Source of the DNA: Prosapia bicincta
Taxonomy: Eukaryota > Arthropoda > Insecta > Hemiptera > Cercopidae
NCBI GenBank assembly: GCA_036971475.1
Contig: JBAIZL010000002.1
Location: 235,228,643-235,292,642, forward strand
DNA length: 64,000 nt
Direction of reading: 5' to 3'
Shown here: in pieces, positions 10,806-24,150 of the stretch
Layout of the letters: the number at the start of each line of letters is the position of its first letter
Position numbering within the stretch: the first letter of the stretch is position 1
Made by a program: the position numbers and the translations under genes
The notes under the pieces: generated by a model
Database searches by the model: none
Told to the model about the DNA's origin: nothing
Seen by the model: only the letters and a program-made list of their open reading frames with translations

Positions 10806-11783
10806 CCGTTAGCTATGTGGTAATGTAAATAAATTGTTAGTGTGTATTTGTATTGAAAATTAATAATAAAAAACTGCAGAGGTAGTACATGGCGCTTCTA
10901 TCATTATTTTATTATTTTATTTCTGCTTCCCCGTCACAGAAACAATTATCAGTATTAGACTACGTAATATTGACCACTCAAGTGCTAAGCCTAATTGCGA
11001 TTGGTAAAGTGAAATTACGAATTGGGTTTTACTTCCTAACACGGATCAGTTTTGCACGCAAGATAGTATCACGTATCGTTGTTCCGTTCATCGTATTCTA
11101 GTTGTGTTTCTTTCATCTTTCTTGTTTTTATAACTACTTTTTGTTATATGTTTTCTATTTTCTTCTAGTTTTCTTCTTTCCTTCTTTCTTTAGCATCATT
11201 TAATAACCATCTTCTTTGCTTTTTTAACTCCTTTTTCTTTCTTTTTTCCTCTCTTTCTTGTGTTTTTTTAATCTATCTTCTTTATTTTTCTTAATCGGTT
11301 TTTCACAAAACTTATAATTAATCGATGTTGGACTTCGACATTGTTATATTTTGTTTATATCCATTTATTTTAACTTATATTCATCTTATTTTTCTAAAGG
11401 AAATTTTGTTTTTCAGATATTAACCAAGATACTGAGAACTGTTGCCCGTCATCCTCCAAATTCCCCAGCTAATCATTTATTTTCTATTACTTTTTTTATT
11501 ATTTTTTTTATTTTTCATTTATTTTTTATTACTTTTTTTATTTATTTTTTATTACTTTTCCCTTATTTTTTTATTCTTTACCCTTTATTAAACTATTTCT
11601 TATTTATGTATTTAGTTTTGTATTATGTTTTATTATCCTTGACTCTATTGGTTCAAAACCTATCTACAACATTTTAAATATTATTAGTAAAGCACATTTA
11701 GTTATGCCTCATTCCAATAGATTTTGTTTTTTTTCAATTATTTTTTACTTTTCTCGTCTTAGTCCTTCTTTGCATGAAGTTCA

Positions 11784-11787
<4 letters not shown>

Positions 11788-11837
<50 letters not shown>

Positions 11838-12125
11838 ATTATTTAAAGTCCTTTGACATTGCTCGTTAATAAACAAAATAATTCATAAAATAACTAATAG
11901 AAAACAACCTAATATTACAAGATATATATTTTTTGTTTACAAGTATACCCTGGGAAAAGTAGATGAACCAACGTTCCTAAATACAAATCTAGAGCATTAA
12001 CATTTACTTAGGCTATTTTCACAAAATCCAAATCCCACTAATTTCAACTCTACCTTAATTTCACCATGATTCCTGGATATATTTTATATGGACACAAAAT
12101 TTATGTTATAGTTGTAAATACTCAC

Positions 12126-12188
<63 letters not shown>
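11788..12188. repeat. Two long (AT)n microsatellites
   Basis: (AT)n at about 11788-11834 and again at about 12128-12188, separated by ordinary A+T-rich sequence without a gene. Confidence 0.9.
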
Positions 12189-12190
<2 letters not shown>

Positions 12191-12359
12191 TCTTATATTC
12201 ATTTCCTTTATTGTTGTTCTTATTATTTAAAAATATAATTTAAAGAATTTTTTCATTTTACCTAAACAAAAGTTACGTAAAGACCTATATCAATGCAAAA
12301 CCTATCACAATAGCTCCGTGAAGACAGCTGCCAATGCAAACTAGTAGATGTCAAAATTG

Positions 12360-12760
12360 TCGGTTGTCCTCAGAGGGTAAACGTGTTTTTTGAAAAAGTG
12401 TTAATTTCCGTTAAAATCCGTTGCGGGATTTGATGGGGGATGGTTTCCGAAATTATTGGAGAGTGACGTGAATGTTGGGGTGACGGAGAAACCGTTGAAT
12501 TGGCGCGCTTGTGAGCGCTTGTTCGTTTGTGTATGTGCGCGTGCTCACGATTGTATGACGTAATTAAACACATGTTCGGACATGTTGGGGAAATGTAAAA
12601 ACTGTTGGTTACCGAGAACGTCATAGAGAATGACGTCATTTTGACATGTGTTTTTGTAAAGGAACGTGTGTATTATATCCCGTACCCGTTCGGTGCTGAC
12701 CTATATATTACTATATCGTCCGTGTGCGCGTGTGTACGGTTAAAGTATTTTTAAAAACCC
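12360..12760. other. Relatively G+C-rich island upstream of the IAP relic
   Basis: This stretch is clearly less A+T-rich than its flanks and contains alternating GTGTGCGCGTGTG tracts. An 89-codon frame is open on the - strand, but its composition (His/Ser/Thr repeats) follows from the low-complexity DNA. No recognised gene; it could be the 5' region of the IAP-like gene at 13038. Confidence 0.25.
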
Positions 12761-13037
12761 TTTGAAATCCGTTACGAGGTGATGGGTTGATTTTCGCCGA
12801 GCGAGTAATTTATTTTAGCGATAAATGTGTCAGTTTGCCTGAACCGTCTCTTATGTGTTTCTTCTCCAAATCTTGACTTGTTACAAAATGTAAAAGCATG
12901 GTAATTTATTAAAATAGGTTCCGCACCTTGAAAATATAATTAATGTTCACCCCAAACCCAGTTAACTTTAAAGAGTAGCGTATATAAACTGCAAGAGCTA
13001 TCAAAAAAGTAACATTTGCCCTTCAGATTGACTAGCG

Positions 13038-13539
13038 ATGAACATTGTACAAGCCGGAAAATTGCATTACCCGCAATACGTAACCATTGAGTCCAGAATA
13101 AAAACCTTTGATAACGCAACGCCTATGTTGAAAGAGAAAAGAGAAGAGTTGAGTTCTGCTGGCTTTATCTATATAAATATTTATGACCATACTCTTTGTT
13201 TCTGCTACAATATTTTTAAATCATTGGAAGTATGAAGTTGACCCATGGATTGAACACACATCTTGGCATGGTACATGTTCATTCGTATTACTAGTAGAAG
13301 GCAAGGAATTCATTGACAGTTTCAGAGAGAAGGCTTTAGTTACTAGGAAGACCTCATTGGTAGCAGATATACTTCGTGCAGAATGTAAAATCAGTATATC
13401 AGAAGAAGTTCAAGTGGTCTATTTACCCTGCAGACACGTTATTGCTTGTTTGCTTTGCGGATTAGCCTGCACAACTTGCGGTATTTGTAGAGAGACTATG
13501 GACTCTGTTATGATAATTTATCTTTCTCAACATTTGTAA
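13038..13539 (+). pseudogene. Inhibitor-of-apoptosis (BIR + RING) gene, frameshifted
   Basis: IAPs bind caspases through BIR domains and act as ubiquitin ligases through a C-terminal RING. The first frame (13038 to about 13200) starts a BIR domain: PQYVTIESRIKTFDN, then EELSSAGFIY and DHTLCFCYN. The reading then shifts by one frame near 13190-13210 and continues with the BIR signature W..EVDPWIEH..W...C. A linker and a RING follow: ECKIS-x11-PCRH-x3-C-x2-C-x6-C-x2-C, ending MIIYLSQHL. Seven of eight RING zinc ligands remain (the second Cys is Ser). In the BIR, the second Cys of the CxxC pair is Tyr. There is no intron, and one BIR is a short layout. Intronless structure fits a retrocopy or capture from a large DNA virus; I cannot tell which. 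It is broken as it stands. Confidence 0.8.
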
Positions 13540-13597
13540 TAATTTTTTTGTTTAACAACAATATTTCTTTTAATAGTATAATTATTGTAACTTATGA

Positions 13598-13876
<279 letters not shown>

Positions 13877-14064
13877 CAAGTGTTGGGGATACTGGCTTGG
13901 CAGCCAGATGTTGCGGCTAGCTGCGAGTTGGGACACAGTATATAACATGTGGCGACTTCTTATCCTGTAGTAATAAAATCATTTGCGTCGGTAAGGCAAC
14001 AATTGTACAACAGCTTGCAATCTCCGACTTCGTGTTGTTGCTGCGCGTTGGGGTAGCATACGAC

Positions 14065-14253
14065 ATGTGGAAGGAAGACTATAAAAAAGTGGAAATTTCT
14101 CTATCGGTGTTGAAGTCTAAACGAAAACTCACCGGGAGGGAAATAGCCATTGTAGAGAATTGCAAGAGCCTTCCTTTTCAGGAGGTTATAGACCTCCTTC
14201 GCTCTCCCAGCGAAGAACAAAAGCCGGTACTATTGTTGACTTACTCTGCATAA
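14065..14253 (+). CDS. Unassigned 62-codon frame
   Basis: ATG frame beginning MWKEDYKKVEISLSVLK and containing TGREIAIVENCKS and FQEVIDLLRSPSEEQK. Codon use is balanced and the predicted peptide looks like a folded helical segment, unlike chance frames here. It sits between the IAP relic and its partial duplicate, so it may belong to the same duplicated or transferred block. The frame is open upstream to about 14032. No family recognised. The stop is followed within ten bases by the long hairpin at 14260. Confidence 0.3.
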   Translation: MWKEDYKKVEISLSVLKSKRKLTGREIAIVENCKSLPFQEVIDLLRSPSEEQKPVLLLTYSA

Positions 14254-14259
14254 ACCATA

Positions 14260-14314
14260 GAGAAAACAGCCATATAGTGTAAAACACAGTCTTACACTAT
14301 AGGGCTGTTTTCTC
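14260..14314. repeat. Near-perfect 23-bp inverted repeat hairpin
   Basis: Arms 14260-14282 and 14292-14314 (GAGAAAACAGCC...) pair with one mismatch around a 9-base loop. A related single arm occurs near 15963-15985 (GAGAAAATAGCCCGATATTG), so this is probably the end of a repeated element, not a transcription terminator. Confidence 0.75.
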
Positions 14315-14769
14315 TACATTAAAATTTCATCTTAGCTATAGTGAATACTTATGCGACAAGTATTACACTTTAATTTTAAAGTCACGCGTGACTTTATAAT
14401 TATATTGTAATATTTTTTGACCATCACCTATGCCGACCGAGTATTCTAATAGTGAACATACGTCAGAGCACCAGAGTAACGAGTGAACGGATTCTACTAG
14501 GTTTTACTCGTTTATATAGAGCATATATCATTCTTTGTTTAGCGCGCAATATTTACATCTGTCGATTCTAAAATGAGCTCTGTTTTTCATGGTTTTTATA
14601 TGCTACGTTCTCCCACAGTGATGTGATTAGGCTAAAAACTTATTAAAACAAATTAACATATGAACAGGGTAAATAGTTGACGATAACTGTCAAATTATGT
14701 ATGTAATTTCATAATTTTTTAAATATGTTTTAATAAAATTATAAATAAACCAAACCTCTTAATAAACAA

Positions 14770-14960
14770 TTTTTTATTTTTATATCCTTATGTGCATTTC
14801 GAATGTTAAGCAATCATCTTTAAAGGAAATTACTAAATGCTTAATATTTGTAGTTATGTCCTCTGAAAACGATTGATTTGCAATCGAAACGTACATCAGG
14901 ACATTATACTGACAATTGTAGTTGTAGAGGTTTTTATTTATTTCTAATAAAAAACTACAC
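14770..14960. mobile_element. Degenerate PLE-type terminal repeat with hammerhead
   Basis: The sequence around the hammerhead at 14856. The left side, read on the - strand, contains a second degraded hammerhead-like arm (AGATGA ... CGAAATGCACATAAGG). This suggests the same head-to-head arrangement as in the better-preserved elements at 46.9 and 52.2 kb, but with different primary sequence (a third family). Exact ends are not visible. Confidence 0.4.
14856..14904 (+). ncRNA. Hammerhead ribozyme relic, type I
   Basis: Helix I is ATGTCCT (14856-14862) with AGGACAT (14898-14904), 7 bp. The core box CTGAAAA (14863-14869) replaces CUGAUGA. One extra base C follows. Helix II is GATTG/CAATC (14871-14875 with 14881-14885). 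The box GAAA is at 14886-14889. A tiny helix III around CGTACA leads to the cleavage triplet AUC, with predicted cleavage after 14897. Layout and the palindromic CGTAC-type helix III match hammerheads known from Penelope-like elements. The G8-to-A change in the core should reduce or abolish activity. Confidence 0.65.
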
Positions 14961-15301
14961 CACAGTTGTTCCAAGTTATTAAAATTATTTTAGTTTGTAA
15001 AAAAAATTTTGACAAACTTTAAAAATTAATTATAAAACATTAAGATCTAATTGAAAACGGTGACATAAATTTTTTAATAAAACCAAACAGTTTTACCATA
15101 ATCGGTGTCGAAACGTGCCGCCCCAAATAAAAAAAATAGGCTCCGGAAACGTTCCTTAAGAAATGGAGAGCAATTTCTCTTTCAAGCAGCTGTTTTTTAA
15201 TTTTAGATTTTATTGCAGGACTCACTTGTTAGTAGCGTAGTTTCTTGCGTATGTACTACAAGTCTCAGAACACTACAAGTCGTGTTAATTGCGTTTTGCT
15301 T

Positions 15302-15371
15302 AAACAATAGTTTATGACTATCCGATCTTTACAACTATCCAAAGTTAGGGTAGTTATGAACTATTGTTTGA
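15302..15371. repeat. Short foldback repeat
   Basis: AAACAATAGTTTATGACTATCC pairs imperfectly with a downstream inverted copy (GGTAGTTATGAACTATTGTTT). The arm sequence recurs at 17.3 kb and inside the element at 61.9 kb, so this is one dispersed family of small foldback elements. Confidence 0.6.
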
Positions 15372-15585
15372 GTGATTGTTAAAAATATTTTTAATACAAT
15401 ATACCCCCCCCCCAAGGAACAAATTTTGTTATTATAATAACCCAAGTTACTTTTCATTATGTAATTACAATTCATATAAATAAAATAAGATAACATATGC
15501 GTTAAAACAACATTTCTACCTCCTAGCCTATAACATAGAATCGGCTGTTTTATGAATCATATGTTATGTAAAATCTTTAGATCAG

Positions 15586-15830
15586 AAGAAGTTTAAGTGT
15601 TCTATTTACCCTGCAGACACGTAATTGGTTGTATTTGTAGAGAGACTGTGGGTTCTGTTATGAGAATTTATCTTTCCTAACATTTGTAATAATTTTTTTG
15701 TTTAACAACAATATTTTCTTTTTAATAATATAATTATTGTACTTATGATTTGTAAAAAAAAAATATATATATATAAATATATATTATGTTTTGTAGAAAA
15801 ATTGTAGTTTTGTGTTTGCTTTGACTAGAC
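15586..15830 (+). pseudogene. Truncated copy of the IAP 3' end
   Basis: Matches about 13391-13690: the end of the RING coding region and then the 3' flank, including TTTGTTTAACAACAATATTTTC, an AT tract and GTTTTGTGTTTGCTTTGAC. An internal deletion of about 33 bases removes the central RING cysteines (the C-x2-C block), and the 5' part of the gene is absent. It is a DNA-level segmental copy, because the untranscribed-looking flank is included. Non-functional. Confidence 0.8.
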
Positions 15831-15969
15831 CTAATATTGTTTTTTTATTGCCCTATAACTCCTGTACAGCTCTTTGATAACTGGAAATGTAATTTTTAAG
15901 TAATCTTTTACTTGCTTTGACCCATTTATCATATAACTTTCAAGTTAAAATTTTTTATGTAGAGAAAAT

Positions 15970-16440
15970 AGCCCGATATTGTAAAGGGGGGGAGAGGGTT
16001 TTCCTCCCTCACTTTGGCTTCATGTAAATGTGTACAATTAACACTGGTCTTTTGTATGAATCCAATATTTCGGTAAAGCATCACAAGGAAGCTTACTACA
16101 ATTTGCTATCACTTCCATATCCTCTTGTGTCAGTGGGTGTTCGGATGAGTCCACCGAAATTGAAAACTCAACAGTGTCATACTTTTAACGTCTTATCTCG
16201 ATGCCTTGTATAACAAAGGGTATTTGATGGACGTAGGATATCACCCGCTTATAAATGATTGTAGCTTTACCCAGTTTCATGATTAAAATGCTAATGTATA
16301 CGTATACGCTGCTTGTTAAATACTTTTTATTTGGTAGTGGTTGATATAACCTGTTTTTATTGAATTTTAAAAACTTTCAAAGGTAAAATTTCTTAGATAA
16401 ATATCTTACAGTATACCCATTCTGTTTTCATTATTTATAT
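15970..16440. other. Intergenic; no supported gene
   Basis: Contains a single hairpin arm related to 14260 and a 61-codon + frame (16028-16213) without recognisable features. Nothing else supported. Confidence 0.5.
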
Positions 16441-16443
16441 ATA

Positions 16444-16720
16444 TTAGAGATGGGCGCACGGTTCATGAACGGTTCAATTGAAGCGCTTCATTTGAAAGAC
16501 TCAGTGAATCGCGAACCTTTGAAAAAGAAATGCCTTTCACCGGTTCTCTTCTGAAGCGCTTCAGTAAGACTCAGTTAACCACGTTTCTATGAGAAAGAAT
16601 TGTATTTCATCGGTACTTTCGGTTCTGAAGCGCTTCAGAAAGAACCAAAGGAAGGAGTGACCTTCCTAGGAAGGACCTATGGTTCAGTCAGTCAGTGAGT
16701 CAGTCTTCTCTTGTGGTTCG
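16444..16720. repeat. 73/74-bp tandem repeat with GAAGCGCTTC palindromes
   Basis: The palindrome GAAGCGCTTCA occurs at 16480, 16553 and 16627, spaced 73 and 74 bases. The sequence between also repeats (AAGACTCAGT, then TTTCA.CGGT). The block opens with AGAGATGGGCGCACGGTTCATGAAC-type sequence; TAGAGATGGGC starts are common at ends of hAT-type MITEs, so this may be the internal array of a non-autonomous DNA transposon (inference). No matching terminal repeat found on the right. Confidence 0.7.
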
Positions 16721-17259
16721 TCATTCTAATATGTAACATGCAAACCGAATTCGTACTGTTTCAATTCGGCAAATATTTTACTGTAGTTTATTATTTCGAC
16801 AAATGAGAAATTATTTCCAGCCTCATTTGATTGAAAATTCAATCAACTCATTAAAGGGTTACTATTTGGAAGTAACTTTAACAAAAAAAACTAACAAATA
16901 ATAATTTTTTTGTAAAAGAAAACTTCACGTTAGAAAACATTTGATATAATTTGTAAATTTTTAATTTAGACAGCAATTCTTGGTATAGTAATATGTTAAA
17001 TTGTTTAAACTTGATAAGCAATGTGCTTCCTCTAAATAATACCAGGGTTAGATGAAAATGTATAATTATATTTTTAATAACAGAAAGCATAAAAGTTGTA
17101 TCGTTTCAACACAAAAATAGATTTTGCTAGTGTTACTAAGATCCTCTACAAATTGAGCTTAAGAAATTTGCACATATAGATTCATTATTTAATATAAAAT
17201 GATAAAAATAATATTATGACTATCATAACACCGACATTATTTTATATAACGTTCCACCG

Positions 17260-17400
17260 AGCGATCGAAAACGTTCTGTTTCAGTAAGTTTTAACATATT
17301 AAAAAACTTAAAGTTCGCATAGTCATAAACTATTGTTTAAGTGATTAATAAGATTCACCGAACGTAATGGACTACAAAATTCCATAATTATTTTAACATA
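17260..17400. repeat. Member of the small foldback family
   Basis: AAAGTTCGCATAGTCATAAAC, then TTTAAGTGATTAATAAG and the tail CGAACGTAATGGACTACAAA match, in order, the right half and tail of the nested element at 61857-62040. The left arm is poorly preserved here. Confidence 0.6.
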
Positions 17401-17943
17401 ACTTATAAATTAAAATTTATGAGTGTGTGTTATCACATACATAATCATTAATTACAAGAATATAAATTAACATTACACAAGTTATAGAATAATAGTACCG
17501 AAATAAACACATATTTTCAATAGTACTATGTTGCTAAATAAGTCTATAAATGTGGTTATGTTTATAAAGCCACACTTAGTCAATATTTACGTTTGGTTCA
17601 TCCGTTTTTTGTTTGTAATGTATTCTTGAATAACATTTTTTGAAAATGTTTGTTGAGAGCCATTTTGTCAAGTATTACTCACAAAATCTTATTTTAACAA
17701 AATGGACAGTTTGTACGGTTATATCTATATTGCTACAATGAGGTTATCATTAACATATCCTTACAAGATGAGTACGAACAATAGTATGTTCGTAAATTGG
17801 TTGGAATAATAGCAGCTTAATTGGCTGTACAACACATTACACCTGTCGTACATATACTACCACCAGCAGCTATAAGTTCATTACACCTAGTTTTACAAAA
17901 GCTAGGAAAGCCTACAACCCCTTTCTATATCATCTGCTAGTCA

Positions 17944-17947
<4 letters not shown>

Positions 17948-18002
<55 letters not shown>
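17948..18002. repeat. (TA)n microsatellite
   Basis: About 55 bases of TA dinucleotides. Confidence 0.95.
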
Positions 18003-18004
<2 letters not shown>

Positions 18005-18071
18005 AAAACGTTCCATCCCTTTACTTGTATCTCAACTCTTGACTTGAAACCGAGAAGTACTCCTCGGCATC

Positions 18072-18377
18072 ATGTCTATCTTAAGAACTTTATTAAAGAA
18101 GCAAATGAAAGATAAAATAAAATTGCAGGAAATATTTGATTACTTTAAATTACCTGATGTCATAACGCCTATAGATGAACGAAAATAATATGATATTCAT
18201 AAAATTTGTTAAAAATTCAAAATGCCAAAATTGCTGTCACCAATAAAAAATATATCTGAACCAACTGAATTACTGAAAAATGGCGGTAAACCTATTAAAA
18301 TAAAGATAAATAAATTAAAGACTATTTCAAAATACTTTTATAACAAAACATTGATTTTAAAAAAATTGTATTTTTAG
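18072..18377 (+). pseudogene. Unassigned broken frame (101 codons, two internal stops)
   Basis: From an ATG (MSILRTLLKKQMKDKIKLQE...) one frame runs to 18377 with only two in-frame stops, after DERK and after HKIC. It contains the protein-like words FDYFKLPDVITPIDE and KNISEPTELLKNGGKP. It is very Lys/Ile/Asn-rich, as expected of a protein encoded in A+T-rich DNA. Further Lys-rich reading continues in other frames to about 18500. Candidates are an A+T-rich retroelement N-terminus or a host gene relic; no motif settles it. Confidence 0.3.
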
Positions 18378-18499
18378 AATTGAATAATGAAGATGGAAAA
18401 AAAATATATTAAAAATGCCAATTAAAACAAACTTGCCAAGAAGAATTACAAAAAGACTCTATTTAACAAAAATATTTAAAAACCAACAACCGTTTTGGA

Positions 18500-19200
18500 A
18501 TGTGGTATAAAAAAAATAAATAAAAACCTTCTCCTTTCCTAACAAAAAAAAACTTAACAAAAAAATAACGAATAAAAAAAATTGTAATACATTCTCAAAC
18601 TTGCCATGAATCTTTGGCTGAATTTTTGTTTGACTGTATTTGTTTATAAATCTAATACGAACAACTTTTTTTTTAATGTTAAATAATCTAAGTCCTATTG
18701 TTATTTAGTTTTAAAACTTGTCATATTTACATTATTCATTATTGGTGTCTGAAATGTAAAAATAAGACTGTTGTTGTATATATCGGGGGTCTCAATATGT
18801 CAAGGGAGTATTAGACACAAAGTGATTTTTCCAAAAGCGTGTAAGTATAAAGTGAATTTCCTTTCAGTTGGTTTCCACAGCACATTAAGTTCAAATAAAT
18901 AGGTGTATTGACCAGTTATACACAATAATACATATATATAAATCTACTAAGCTGTACAACTGAATGGCGCGTTAAGAGTTTTTTTGTGGAACTCTTTCCC
19001 CACTAGGCCTATAAACCACAATGAACAGAAACATTGAATTAAAAATTTTATTCCCTCCCCCTATAAAAAAGACAAATTTTAAACAACATGTAAATAAATA
19101 TATAAGTTATATTTTACAATGTACTTACCAAATTTGATTATTAGGTCATGGCTACTCATGTTTTCCTCCTAACTACCCATATGAACCGAATCTATTATAG
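18500..19200. other. No gene seen
   Basis: A+T-rich sequence with homopolymer A and T runs; nothing supported. Confidence 0.55.
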
Positions 19201-19210
19201 ATAGTTTTTG

Positions 19211-19585
19211 TTACTGGGTGACTCTATATATGCCTTCCAGGGTAACACAAACAATTATTTCCATTGTATATGCCCACATAGGACTCCTTAATAGATTGGA
19301 TGGTAGGTACGTAACGCTTTTAACCATTTCATACATCACTGAACTATATCTAAGTTGATCATTTTCAACGAGTTCAACTTTCACTGAAACAGTAGAATAG
19401 ATAAGCCGGAAGGATTCTACGCTGTTAGAAATCGTTCTTAATTTCGAAACATTACGAACTATCCTTTCAAAGTAAATGTAAGCTAACCTATTGGGATCCA
19501 TTGCGAGACAATTGTGTAATAATACAAGCACATGATTTTGTCGTGTATATATAGAAAGATACTGTAAAAAACAAAGATACTTCAC
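19211..19585 (-). CDS. Unassigned 124-codon frame
   Basis: The longest clean - strand frame in the first half of the window. From an internal Met it reads MDPNRLAYIYFERIVRNVSK, later VELVENDQLRYSSVMYEMVK. Hydrophobic and charged residues alternate as in a folded protein, and codon use is more balanced than in its flanks. On the - strand an acceptor-like TTTGTTTTTTACAG lies just inside the 5' end of the frame and a donor (TTG|GTAAGTAC) lies beyond the stop, so it could be a terminal coding exon followed by a spliced 3' UTR. No family recognised and no second copy in the window. Confidence 0.35.
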   Translation of the reverse strand: MKYLCFLQYLSIYTRQNHVLVLLHNCLAMDPNRLAYIYFERIVRNVSKLRTISNSVESFRLIYSTVSVKVELVENDQLRYSSVMYEMVKSVTYLPSNLLRSPMWAYTMEIIVCVTLEGIYRVTQ

Positions 19586-20285
19586 ATGTATATTTTACTT
19601 GTTCACCTGCGTACCGGTACGCAGACATATTACCGTTTTAGCTTACTTGAACACTTACTTCTGCAGTCATCCTTCAATAGGGGCAGTCAATGTCCGCTTT
19701 TCAACCTGGTTATTTACATATTATTACTGCAGCTATTCTTTGTAAATAATTAGCGGTATACGTAATTTTTAAGTTCGTGAGCGTTTGTGTGAATGAATAC
19801 GCGAGCGTATACTATAAAATATATATATATTTTTTTAATATTAGTTTTGTATTTTAAAGTGTGCAATATTTTGTTCACTGTGACATGCTCGATTGCACAC
19901 AACTATTCATTGCAAATGTATCTAATTTAAAAATTTATATATACCATTTTTCCGTAACTAATTCATAATAAAATAATTTTTCAACATGCATATGTTATAT
20001 AAAATTTTATATAAAATGTTATATATGTTACATACAAAATTATCAATCGTTAATAAAATACTTTTTATTCATCCACTCTAGTCTAAATACATTGATTTAA
20101 ACTTGTACTAGATGACACTTCATGGTAATAGTTTTTTTTGAACTTATATATTATACCGAGACCAGTAATATATATATATAGGTAGGTACGTAGTAATGTA
20201 TAAAATTACAACCACATCTATCCTGAATATCCATTAGTCCATAGGTATATTCATTTTTAGATGTAATACAATGGGATGTTGCTAC

Positions 20286-20287
20286 TG

Positions 20288-20332
<45 letters not shown>
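20286..20332. repeat. (AC)n microsatellite
   Basis: GCGCGC followed by about 42 bases of AC dinucleotides. Confidence 0.95.
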
Positions 20333-20336
<4 letters not shown>

Positions 20337-20373
20337 CACGAGACACGTATACAACGAGGACGTAGGTGCTGAT

Positions 20374-20777
20374 ATGGAATACAACAGATTTCAACAGATA
20401 TGTTCTACAGCATGGAATGATCACTTCAGATTCCTAGTCATCGATAAGGAGCGTAAAATCGATGATGGTCGATAAAGACTGGGATTTGACAGATACGTGG
20501 TAATAAACTCGCAGAGCGATTTACAATGTTTACATTACGATACAGCTATTCAACTGGATAACAAGCGATAAGTAAATACATGGAGAAACAAAGGAAGTTG
20601 GTAAACGAAATAAAAGTGTTGAGCGATACCATCAGAAAAAAAAATGAAGCCTTGAAGTTAGGCATAAGCGAAAGGCGTGTGCGCACACACCTGTTCTACA
20701 TGTCTAAAACGAGTCAACATAATAAAAACTTTCCTCTCTTTAACTTATCCATAGTGAGTTGTTCTGAGATGCAGTAA
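20374..20777 (+). pseudogene. Unassigned broken gene (two frames)
   Basis: The first segment starts MEYNRFQQICSTAWNDHFRF and passes one stop (after KIDDGR). It continues in the same frame with RLGFDRYVVINSQSDLQC and YDTAIQLDNKR to a stop at about 20571. The next frame starts nine bases later (MEKQRKLVNEIKVLSDTIR) and runs to 20777, with a coiled-coil-like heptad pattern in its first 30 residues. The first frame is open upstream into the AC microsatellite. The clear protein character of both parts points to a gene with one nonsense change and one shift, or two exons. Family unknown. Confidence 0.4.
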
Positions 20778-20779
20778 AC

Positions 20780-24149
<3,370 letters not shown>

Positions 24150-24150
<1 letters not shown>

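Noticed and set aside
11100..11700. 108-codon hydrophobic + frame looking like a membrane protein
   Set aside because: The region is T-rich throughout, so Phe/Leu/Ile runs are expected by composition; no supporting start context or homology.
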